Shown here: one piece after another, positions 1 through 5,066 of the stretch
Layout of the letters: the number at the start of each line of letters is the position of its first letter
Position numbering within the stretch: position 1 is the stretch's first letter
Source: an uncultured Archangium sp.
Lineage (GTDB): Bacteria; Myxococcota; Myxococcia; Myxococcales; Myxococcaceae
DNA length: 6,298 bases
Assembly: GCA_937875615.1 (NCBI GenBank)
Contig: CALNBU010000269.1
Coordinates: 1 to 6,298, forward strand
Direction: 5' to 3'
The notes under the pieces: generated by a model
What the model was told of the DNA's origin: nothing
Databases searched by the model: none
What the model saw: only the letters and a program-made list of their open reading frames with translations
Program-made: the position numbers and the translations under genes

Positions 1-106
1 CGAGACGGTGCCCACCGCGCCGGAGGCCGTCGCGCCCGCCGAGGTGACGCCCGCCGACGCCACGCAGGCCGAAGCGCCCGCCACGCCGGACACGAAGCAT
101 GGCTGA
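1..106 (+). CDS. C-terminal tail of a TatA/TatB-like Sec-independent translocase subunit (5' end outside window)
   Basis: This reading frame is open from base 2 to a TGA at 104-106 and gives 34 visible residues, rich in Pro, Ala, Glu and Thr, ending in DTKHG. It overlaps the tatC start by 8 bases. No conserved domain is visible. The identity is inferred from position and composition: tatA or tatB usually precedes tatC, and both proteins end in a variable, low-complexity, charged or Pro/Ala-rich cytoplasmic tail after the N-terminal helix and amphipathic helix. TatB is the more usual gene directly before tatC and has the longer tail, but the visible part cannot separate TatA from TatB. An unrelated protein with a Pro/Ala-rich end is possible. 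The overlap implies translational coupling to tatC. Confidence 0.6.
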   Translation, partial: ETVPTAPEAVAPAEVTPADATQAEAPATPDTKHG

Positions 107-1343
107 CACGGCGCCCGACGAGTTCCGCATGAGCCTGATGGAGCACCTGGGAGAGCTCCGCACCCGGCTGCTGCGCGTCACCATCGCGGTGCTGGTGCTG
201 GGCGTGCTGTCGTTGATGTTCTCCCGTGAAATCTACGGGCTGCTGATGCGCCCGGTGCTGCTGGCGCTGCCCCCCGACGCCAGCTCGCTCATCTACACCT
301 CGGCCATCGAAGAGCTGAACGTGCTGATGAAGCTCGGCCTCTACTCGGGCATCTTCCTCTCCACCCCGGTGCTGCTGTGGCAGGTGTGGGGCTTCGTGGC
401 CCCGGGGCTGTACGACACCGAGCGGAAGCTGGCCGCGCCCTTCATCTTCTTCGGCACCCTGGCCTTCGTGGCCGGCGCGTTGTTCTGCTACCTCGTGCTG
501 TTGCCGCAGATGTTCACCTTCCTCCTCCAGAAGGAAGAAACCGCCGCCTCCAGCCAACGCCTGGCCGTGGCGCGCCTCCACGAAGAAGACGCGGTGCGCG
601 CGCTCCGCCTGGGCGACTTCGAGCGCGCCGCGATGTGGGCGAAGCTGGCCTCCGGCGAGCTGCAGGCCCCCGGCGAAGGCCAGACCACCGAGAGCCGCTT
701 CGGGCTGGAGCTGACCCTGCTGCCCAAGCACGACGTCGACGTGCGCGCCCGGCTGGTGGGCCTCGGCCGCATCATCGACGCGCTGCACGACGCGCGCGGC
801 GCGCCGGCCGCTACCCTGCTGAACGTCAACGACAAGCGCGCCGAGGCGGTGAAGGCCTGGGGGACCAGTGACTTCGGCGCCGCCAGCCGGCTGCTCGACG
901 AGGCGGCCCGCATGCTGGTCGACGCCGTCCCCGGACGTGGCGCCGAGGTGGGCGCGCTGTGGGAGCTGGAGCGCCTGCTGGGCGTCGGCCAGGCGCACAC
1001 CGAGAGCCTCAACTGGACCCGCCCCATGCTCTCGATGAACGAGCAGCTCACCCTGGTGCTGGTGCTGGAGCTGGCCTTCGGCATCATCTTCCAGCTCCCG
1101 CTGGTGATGGCGTTGCTGGGCCTCGCCGGGCTGGTGTCGTCGAAGTTCCTCTTCAAGTATCAGCGGCACGCGCTGGTGGTGTGCCTCATCGTGGCCGCGG
1201 TCATCACCCCCACCGGCGACCCGGTGAACCTCGCCTTGATGAGCGTGCCGATGCTGCTCTGCTACGAGCTGGGCGTGGTGCTGGTGTGGCTGGTCGAGCG
1301 CCGCCGGGCGAGAGAGACCGGGAGCGGGCTGTCGGTCCCATGA
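99..1343 (+). CDS. tatC: Twin-arginine translocase core subunit TatC with a large insertion between TM3 and TM4
   Basis: TatC is the inner-membrane receptor that, with TatB, recognises twin-arginine signal peptides and recruits TatA to export folded proteins. The 414-residue product carries the family hallmarks: the N-terminal HLGELRTRL motif (residues 16-24), TM1 about 25-41, the conserved stretch around FVAPGLYDTERK (99-110, where E108 matches the signal-peptide-binding Glu of E. coli, E103), TM3 about 113-135, TM4 about 317-340, and TPTGDP (370-375) before the last helices. Family members are usually about 250 residues. The excess of about 165 lies between TM3 and TM4 (about 146-310), in the second periplasmic loop, and is helical and charged with two TPR-like hairpins. 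Residue 332 in TM4 is Gln where E. coli has Glu. The ATG at 99 places HLGELR at the normal distance from the N-terminus. It overlaps the upstream gene by 8 bases and the downstream gene by 4 (ATGA), so coupled translation is likely. The family call is secure; the role of the insert is unknown. Confidence 0.96.
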   Translation: MADTAPDEFRMSLMEHLGELRTRLLRVTIAVLVLGVLSLMFSREIYGLLMRPVLLALPPDASSLIYTSAIEELNVLMKLGLYSGIFLSTPVLLWQVWGFVAPGLYDTERKLAAPFIFFGTLAFVAGALFCYLVLLPQMFTFLLQKEETAASSQRLAVARLHEEDAVRALRLGDFERAAMWAKLASGELQAPGEGQTTESRFGLELTLLPKHDVDVRARLVGLGRIIDALHDARGAPAATLLNVNDKRAEAVKAWGTSDFGAASRLLDEAARMLVDAVPGRGAEVGALWELERLLGVGQAHTESLNWTRPMLSMNEQLTLVLVLELAFGIIFQLPLVMALLGLAGLVSSKFLFKYQRHALVVCLIVAAVITPTGDPVNLALMSVPMLLCYELGVVLVWLVERRRARETGSGLSVP

Positions 1344-2377
1344 GCACCCGGGATCGCTTGCTGAAGAGCGCCCGCTACGCCCGGGCCCTGGCGGGCCGCT
1401 TCCGCGTCACGCTGGTGCTGGCGGTGCTGTGGTTCGGCGTGCTCCCGCTGTTCTTCGTCGCGCGCTACCCCACCAAGCCCAGCTTCGGCCGCGCGCTGCA
1501 CCACGTGTACTTCCTGCTCTTCGGCCAGCCGTCGCTCGACTACGTCGACGACTGGCTGCTGGAGTCGCTCAACCTGCTGATTCCGCCGCTGGGGCTGGCC
1601 ATCATCGTGGAGGGCGTGGTGCGGTTCTCGTACTTCTTCAACGCCCGTCGCCACGGAGACAAGGAGTGGATTGAAGTGCTTGCCGAGAGTCTGAGAGGCC
1701 ACGTGGTGGTGTGCGGCGCGGGCCGCGTCGGGGTGCGGGTGGTGCAGGAGCTCCGCCGCCTCGGCCACGACGTGGTGGTCATCGAGAAGCGGGCCGACGC
1801 GCCCTTCGCCCAGGTGCTGCGCGACGAAGGGGTGGCGGTGCTGACCGACGACATCCGCTCTCCCGGCAGCCTCCACCGCGTCAACGTGGCCCACGCCTCG
1901 GCCATCGTGTGCGCCACCGACGATGACCTCGCGAACATCAACGTGGCCCTCGACGCCCGCAAGCTGAACCCCGAGGTGCGCGTGGTGGTGCGGCTCTTCG
2001 ACGACGACCTGGTGCTGCGCGTGCGCGAGAACTTCCACGCCGAGGCCCACTCCACCTCGGGCCTCGCCGCGCCCGCCTTCGCGCTCTCGGCCCTCGACCC
2101 GCGCATCCTCCACAGCTTCCACATCGGGCCGCACCTGCTGGTGGTGAGCCGCTTCGTGGTGGGCGACGCGCTGCTCACCCTCGACCTCTCCGCGCTGCGC
2201 GACCGCTTCGGCGGCCTCACGCTCTCGATGAAGCGCGACGGGAGCGACACCCTGCACCCGCGTGGCAACACCCGGCTCCAGGCCGGCGACGAGCTGACGG
2301 TGCAGTGCACCTGGCAGGAGTACCTGACCCTGCGGACCTTCACCGGCGAGGCCAGGCCCCCGCTGGCGCTCACCTGA
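1340..2377 (+). CDS. Membrane-anchored RCK/TrkA-N NAD-binding protein, potassium-channel-like but without a canonical filter
   Basis: The product has 345 residues. The N-terminal third is membrane-embedded, with TM1 about 23-42 and TM2 about 77-97. Between them is a re-entrant-loop-like segment (about 50-72, containing HHVYFLLFGQPSLD), which gives the TM-loop-TM layout of two-TM potassium channels. The TVGYG-type selectivity filter is absent. From about residue 120 there is an RCK N-terminal Rossmann domain: VVVCGAGRVG (122-131) supplies the GxGxxG dinucleotide loop, and E149 at the end of strand 2 fits NAD ribose binding. About 273-335 resembles a TrkA-C/RCK-C ligand-binding lobe. RCK proteins gate or regulate K+ transport in response to nucleotides or ions, and that role is inferred here. 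The ATG overlaps the tatC stop as ATGA. The nearest GGGAG (1320-1324) is too far upstream to be a good ribosome site, which supports translational coupling. The frame stays open upstream inside tatC, but that part is a tatC shadow. The transported ion is unresolved. Confidence 0.85.
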   Translation: MSTRDRLLKSARYARALAGRFRVTLVLAVLWFGVLPLFFVARYPTKPSFGRALHHVYFLLFGQPSLDYVDDWLLESLNLLIPPLGLAIIVEGVVRFSYFFNARRHGDKEWIEVLAESLRGHVVVCGAGRVGVRVVQELRRLGHDVVVIEKRADAPFAQVLRDEGVAVLTDDIRSPGSLHRVNVAHASAIVCATDDDLANINVALDARKLNPEVRVVVRLFDDDLVLRVRENFHAEAHSTSGLAAPAFALSALDPRILHSFHIGPHLLVVSRFVVGDALLTLDLSALRDRFGGLTLSMKRDGSDTLHPRGNTRLQAGDELTVQCTWQEYLTLRTFTGEARPPLALT

Positions 2378-2382
2378 ATTCT

Positions 2383-2401
2383 CCGGAAATAGAATTTCCG
2401 G
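2383..2401. repeat. Perfect 8-bp inverted repeat (3-base loop) just after the RCK gene stop
   Basis: CCGGAAAT and ATTTCCGG flank a 3-base AGA spacer, starting 5 bases after the RCK gene's TGA. It would form a hairpin in RNA from either strand. No T-run follows on either side, so it is not a standard intrinsic terminator. It could be an mRNA 3'-end stabiliser, a weak bidirectional terminator between convergent units, or a dyad operator. The symmetry is seen directly; the function is not known. Confidence 0.6.
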
Positions 2402-2415
2402 CCGGGAGTTCTGGT

Positions 2416-2472
2416 GCCTGAAGCCCCTGACGGGCAGCAGGTCGAAACGGATACTCCCAGGAACTTTCAGGC
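2416..2472. repeat. Spaced 7-bp inverted repeat enclosing a small hairpin in the convergent spacer
   Basis: GCCTGAA at 2416-2422 is the exact reverse complement of TTCAGGC at 2466-2472, and between them lies a short GCCC/GGGC hairpin (2423-2435). Just outside and overlapping, GGGAGT (2404-2409) can alternatively pair with ACTCCC (2453-2458). The spacer from 2378 to 2540 holds these pairings and no convincing gene. They may form the shared 3' ends of two convergent transcripts. The pairing potential is real, but its significance in GC-rich DNA is uncertain. Confidence 0.35.
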
Positions 2473-2540
2473 GTGTGCGGGGGGGTGTCTCCCGCCACTG
2501 GAAGGACGAATTGCACCCTTCTGTTTCTGCCGGTTGCTCG

Positions 2541-3794
2541 TCAGGGCGCTTCGCCAGGCCCCCGCGGCCCCAGCGAGCGCAGGTCGATGGCTGACGGCGC
2601 CTGGTACACGCGCAGGCCGAACTCCCCCGCCACCGCCAGCACGTGGTCGAAGACGTCGGCCTGGATGCCCTCGTACTCCACCCACTTCACGGTGTTGGTG
2701 AAGCAGTAGATTTCGAGCGGCAGCCCCTCGGTGGTGGGCGGCAGCTGACGCACCATGCAGAACATGCCGCGGTGCACGCGCGGGTGTGCGTCGAGCCAGG
2801 CCTGCAGGTACGCGCGGAAGGTGCCGATGTTGGTCAACCGCCGAAGGTTGGTCACCACCTGCTTGGCCTCTCCCGGCACCCCGGTGTTGAGCTCCCGCAG
2901 CAGCCGCTGCTTCTCTTCGAGGTAGCCGGTGAGGAGCGAGACGCCGCGCAGCTGCACAATCTCCTCGTCGCTCAGATGACGAATGGAGGTGTGCTCGATG
3001 ACCACCGCGCGCTTGATGCGCCGGCCGCCGCTGTCGAACATGCCGCGCCAGTTCTTGAAGCCCGCGGAGATGAGCGACCAGGTGGGCACCGTGGTGATGG
3101 TGTTGTCCCAGTTGCGCACCTTCACCGTGTGCAGCGCGATGTCGATGACCGAGCCGTCGGCGGCGTTCGACGGCATGTCGATCCAGTCGCCGACGCGCAC
3201 CATGTCGTTGCTGGCCAGCTGCACCGACGCCACCAGGCCCAGCAGGGTGTCCTTGAAGACCAGCAGCAGCACCGCGGTCATCGCGCCCAGCCCCGAGAGG
3301 AAGAGCAGCGGGCTCTTGTCGGCCGCGGTGGCCACGCCCACCACGATGGCGCCCAGCCACAGCACCAGCTGCACCACCTGCACGTAGCCCTTGATGGGGC
3401 GCGCCGAGGCCTCCGGGCGCCGCTGGTACATGCCGTTCACCGCGTCGAGGAAGGAGTTGAGCGCGCGCGTGCCGAAGAAGAGCGCGGTGATGGCGGCGCT
3501 CCGCTCGAGGGTGATGACCAGCACCGGGTGCAACCCGGGGAGGAGCTCCAGCCCCACGAAGACCACCCAGCACGGCAGGATGCGCAGCAGCCGGTGGAAG
3601 ACGCGGTGCGCGAGCAGCTCGTCGTCCCAACCGCCGCGGGTGTGCTTCGCCACCCGCTGAATCAGCAGCAGCAGCGCGCGGCCCAGGGTGAAGTGCACCA
3701 CCAGCGAGACCACCACCAGCGCCAACACCACCGCGCTGTCGGCCCACAGTCCGGAGATCCCGACGCCGGCCAGCTTCTCTCTCCACCACGGCAT
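2541..3794 (-). CDS. ybdG: YbdG-type MscS-family mechanosensitive channel
   Basis: The 417-residue protein matches the usual length of the E. coli YbdG (MscM) branch of the MscS family, inner-membrane channels opened by membrane tension that protect against hypo-osmotic shock. Hydrophobic segments at about 17-45, 70-86, 96-118, 137-157 and 163-192 fit five membrane helices, the last being the pore-lining one. The MscS beta domain follows (about 193-240; VRVGDWIDMP at 199-208, NWDNTITTVPTWSLIS at 228-243). Next comes the YbdG-specific segment beginning FKNWRGMFDSGGRRIKRA (246-263), then the C-terminal alpha/beta domain with TNIGTFRAYLQAWLDAHPR (321-339) and EGIQADVFDHVLAVAGEFGLR (starting at 375). 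It is the last gene of the leftward unit, 15 bases after the aldolase, with its own AGGAG ribosome site 8 bases before the ATG. Whether its cotranscription with microcompartment genes has functional meaning is unknown. The family call is strong; channel activity is inferred. Confidence 0.93.
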   Translation of the reverse strand: MPWWREKLAGVGISGLWADSAVVLALVVVSLVVHFTLGRALLLLIQRVAKHTRGGWDDELLAHRVFHRLLRILPCWVVFVGLELLPGLHPVLVITLERSAAITALFFGTRALNSFLDAVNGMYQRRPEASARPIKGYVQVVQLVLWLGAIVVGVATAADKSPLLFLSGLGAMTAVLLLVFKDTLLGLVASVQLASNDMVRVGDWIDMPSNAADGSVIDIALHTVKVRNWDNTITTVPTWSLISAGFKNWRGMFDSGGRRIKRAVVIEHTSIRHLSDEEIVQLRGVSLLTGYLEEKQRLLRELNTGVPGEAKQVVTNLRRLTNIGTFRAYLQAWLDAHPRVHRGMFCMVRQLPPTTEGLPLEIYCFTNTVKWVEYEGIQADVFDHVLAVAGEFGLRVYQAPSAIDLRSLGPRGPGEAP

Positions 3795-3802
3795 GCGACG
3801 TG

Positions 3803-3807
3803 CTCCT
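3803..3807 (-). promoter_or_regulatory. Ribosome binding site AGGAG for the mechanosensitive channel gene
   Basis: AGGAG on the minus strand lies in the 15-base gap after the aldolase stop, 8 bases before the ATG at 3794-3792. It fixes the channel's start and shows that the gene can be translated independently rather than only by coupling. Confidence 0.75.
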
Positions 3808-3809
3808 GC

Positions 3810-4481
3810 TCAGCCCTGCGGGGGTCGGGGCCCGAGGCCCGCCTTCTTCCGCGCTTCCAGTAACTTCGTCACCTCGGCCGGCGCCAGCGGCTCGACCGGC
3901 CCCAGCTGCCGCGCGGCGAGGAGAATCTTTGCGTAGTGCTCGACCAGCTCCATGCGTAGCAGCGCGAGGGTGAGGTCGGGGCCCAGCGTGAGCGCGCCGT
4001 TGCCGGACAGCAGCATGGCGTCGACCTTCGCGGAGGCCGCCTCGACGCCCTTCACCGCCTCGGGCGTGCGCGGCATGGCCCGCGGCACGGTGGGGATGGA
4101 GTCGCCCAGGGACACCAGCACCTCTGGCATGGCGATGGGCGCCAGCGCCTGCCCCGTCAACCCGAAGGCGGTGGCCACCGGCGGGTGCGCGTGCAGCACC
4201 ACGTCGACCTCCGGCCGAGCGCGGTAGGCCGCGAGGTGCAGCTCCAGCTCCGAGAAGGGCTTCTTGCGCCCCTCGAGCACCCGCCCCTGCATGTCGGTGA
4301 TGATGAGCGAGGCGTCGTCGACGTCGGCCTTGGAGTACGCGGTCGGCGTCATCAGCAGCCGCTCGCCGCGCAGGCGCACCGAGAGGTTCCCGTCGTGGTT
4401 GGCGACCCAACCGTTGGCGTGCAGGCGGCGCGAGAGCGCCACCACTTCGGCCCGGAGCTTCGGCAGCGGCGCGAAGGGCAT
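3810..4481 (-). CDS. Class II aldolase/adducin-family protein (fuculose-phosphate aldolase-like) with an altered metal site
   Basis: The family cleaves sugar phosphates (L-fuculose-1-P, rhamnulose-1-P) to dihydroxyacetone phosphate and an aldehyde, or epimerises ribulose-5-P, using a metal bound by three His. In this 223-residue protein GNLSVR (31-36) is the phosphate-binding loop motif, E78 in PFSELELHLA matches the catalytic Glu of FucA, and H97 and H99 in VVLHAHPP match the first two metal ligands. At the third ligand the usual HHG or NHG is replaced by GNG, so N161 stands where His is expected. H182 in MELVEHYAKI lies nearby. The ATG at 4481 starts MPFAPLPKLR just before the first family helix; an upstream TTG at 4523 would overlap the previous gene by 35 bases and add no conserved sequence. 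It follows the second BMC vertex gene by 7 bases and precedes the channel by 15. This context suggests an aldehyde-generating step linked to a microcompartment. The substrate cannot be read from sequence, and a non-aldolase role is possible. Confidence 0.88.
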   Translation of the reverse strand: MPFAPLPKLRAEVVALSRRLHANGWVANHDGNLSVRLRGERLLMTPTAYSKADVDDASLIITDMQGRVLEGRKKPFSELELHLAAYRARPEVDVVLHAHPPVATAFGLTGQALAPIAMPEVLVSLGDSIPTVPRAMPRTPEAVKGVEAASAKVDAMLLSGNGALTLGPDLTLALLRMELVEHYAKILLAARQLGPVEPLAPAEVTKLLEARKKAGLGPRPPQG

Positions 4482-4488
4482 GGCGTCT

Positions 4489-4761
4489 TCAGCCCACGTC
4501 GACGGCGTCGACCACGCCGACAATCAGGGAGCGGATGGGCGCGGCAGGCTCCTTGAGCGTCATGCGCACCCCGCCGCCCTCGTTCATCACCAGCACCACG
4601 TCACCTTTTCCCGCGCAGGAGGTGTGGTCGATGGCCACGTAGGACTTCCCCTGCGGCTGTTGAAGCTCGTCGAGCGGCTGCACCACCAGCAGCTTCCGCC
4701 CCTCAAAGATGGGCAGCTTCTCGGTGGCCACCACGGTGCCCAGCACACGGCAGAGGTTCAT
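4489..4761 (-). CDS. EutN/CcmL-type bacterial microcompartment vertex (BMC-P) protein, second copy
   Basis: BMC-P proteins form pentamers that cap the vertices of polyhedral protein organelles (carboxysomes, Pdu, Eut and related metabolosomes). This 90-residue product has the normal family length and pattern: an N-terminal strand MNLCRVLGTVVATEK, then GRKLLVVQPLD (21-31), YVAIDHTSCAGKGDVVLV (41-58, including the AGxGD turn typical of EutN/CcmL), and a C-terminal LIVGVVDAVDVG. The start overlaps the stop of the first copy as ATGA, with GAGG 7 bases upstream inside that gene. The aldolase begins 7 bases after its stop. It has more of the classical pentamer signature than the first copy. The two are clearly paralogues (18 of the first 31 residues identical by ungapped reading). 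Assembly into a shell is inferred, since no BMC-H or BMC-T gene is in the window. Confidence 0.9.
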   Translation of the reverse strand: MNLCRVLGTVVATEKLPIFEGRKLLVVQPLDELQQPQGKSYVAIDHTSCAGKGDVVLVMNEGGGVRMTLKEPAAPIRSLIVGVVDAVDVG

Positions 4762-5021
4762 ACGTCGACCTCGTCGACCAGGCCCACGATGGCGGCGTCG
4801 ACCGGCACGAAGGTGGGCTCACAGGCCAGCGCCGCCTCGCGGGAACCTTCGAGCAACACCAGCGTGCCCGGGCTGGCCGACACCCGGTCGACCGCCACCT
4901 CCGCCGGCCCCGTAGAGCGGTGGGCGTGGTCGAGCGGCTGCACCAGGAGGAAGCGCGCCCCTTCGAGGCCCTCCACCCGGCGGGTAGCGACGACGGTTCC
5001 TACGACTCGACCCAGGTACAT
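4758..5021 (-). CDS. EutN/CcmL-type bacterial microcompartment vertex (BMC-P) protein, first copy
   Basis: This 87-residue product shows the EutN/CcmL single-domain fold pattern: MYLGRVVGTVVATRR (1-15), GARFLLVQPLD (21-31), EVAVDRVSASPGTLVLLEGS (41-60) and a C-terminal VPVDAAIVGLVDEVDV (72-87). Such proteins form pentamers at the vertices of microcompartment shells. The conserved AGxGD/E turn is altered to SASPGT, and C67 is its only Cys. The ATG at 5021 has a GGAG 7 bases upstream and starts at the family's normal first strand. It lies 45 bases after the GYF/AgmX-type gene on the same strand and overlaps the second BMC-P gene by 4 bases (ATGA), so the pair is translationally coupled. The two copies probably arose by tandem duplication and then diverged. 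Microcompartments with several distinct pentamer genes are known. The family assignment rests on the whole pattern; shell participation is inferred. Confidence 0.9.
   Translation of the reverse strand: MYLGRVVGTVVATRRVEGLEGARFLLVQPLDHAHRSTGPAEVAVDRVSASPGTLVLLEGSREAALACEPTFVPVDAAIVGLVDEVDV
4769..4772 (-). promoter_or_regulatory. Ribosome binding site GAGG for the second BMC-P gene
   Basis: GAGG on the minus strand sits 7 bases before the ATG at 4761, inside the codons for the conserved C-terminal VDEVDV of the first copy. The end of one vertex gene therefore carries the translation signal of the next. Confidence 0.55.
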
Positions 5022-5028
5022 ACGAAGG

Positions 5029-5032
5029 CTCC
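5029..5032 (-). promoter_or_regulatory. Ribosome binding site GGAG for the first BMC-P gene
   Basis: GGAG on the minus strand lies 7 bases before the ATG at 5021, in the 45-base gap after the GYF/AgmX-type gene. The gap is very GC-rich and shows no recognisable promoter, so readthrough from the upstream gene is the simplest supply of transcript. Confidence 0.65.
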
Positions 5033-5066
5033 AGTTAGCACGCGCGCGACCGCCGGCCGCCGCTTT

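Noticed and set aside
959..1339. Extended N-terminus of the RCK protein inside tatC
   Set aside because: The upstream part is a Pro/Arg/Gly-rich shadow of tatC. The ATG at 1340 overlaps the tatC stop and leads directly into the first membrane segment.
1262..2257. Long minus-strand frame opposite the RCK gene
   Set aside because: His/Glu/Val-rich low-complexity translation without motifs, and the plus strand carries a recognisable RCK protein.
2477..2495. GCGGG/CCCGC pairing as an intrinsic terminator of the leftward unit
   Set aside because: Short stem next to a G-run with a large loop and no T-run on either strand; not distinguishable from chance in this base composition.
2467..4410. Long open frame on the minus strand (647 codons) spanning the channel and aldolase genes
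   Set aside because: It is Arg/Ala/Gly-rich with no domain pattern and runs out of frame over two genes with clear family motifs; an artefact of high GC.
4482..4523. Longer aldolase starting from TTG at 4523
   Set aside because: It would overlap the preceding BMC-P gene by 35 bases, adds no family-conserved residues, and the ATG at 4481 precedes the first conserved helix.
5022..5066. Promoter in the gap before the first BMC-P gene
   Set aside because: Only 45 GC-rich bases with no -35/-10-like pair; only the GGAG ribosome site is supported.
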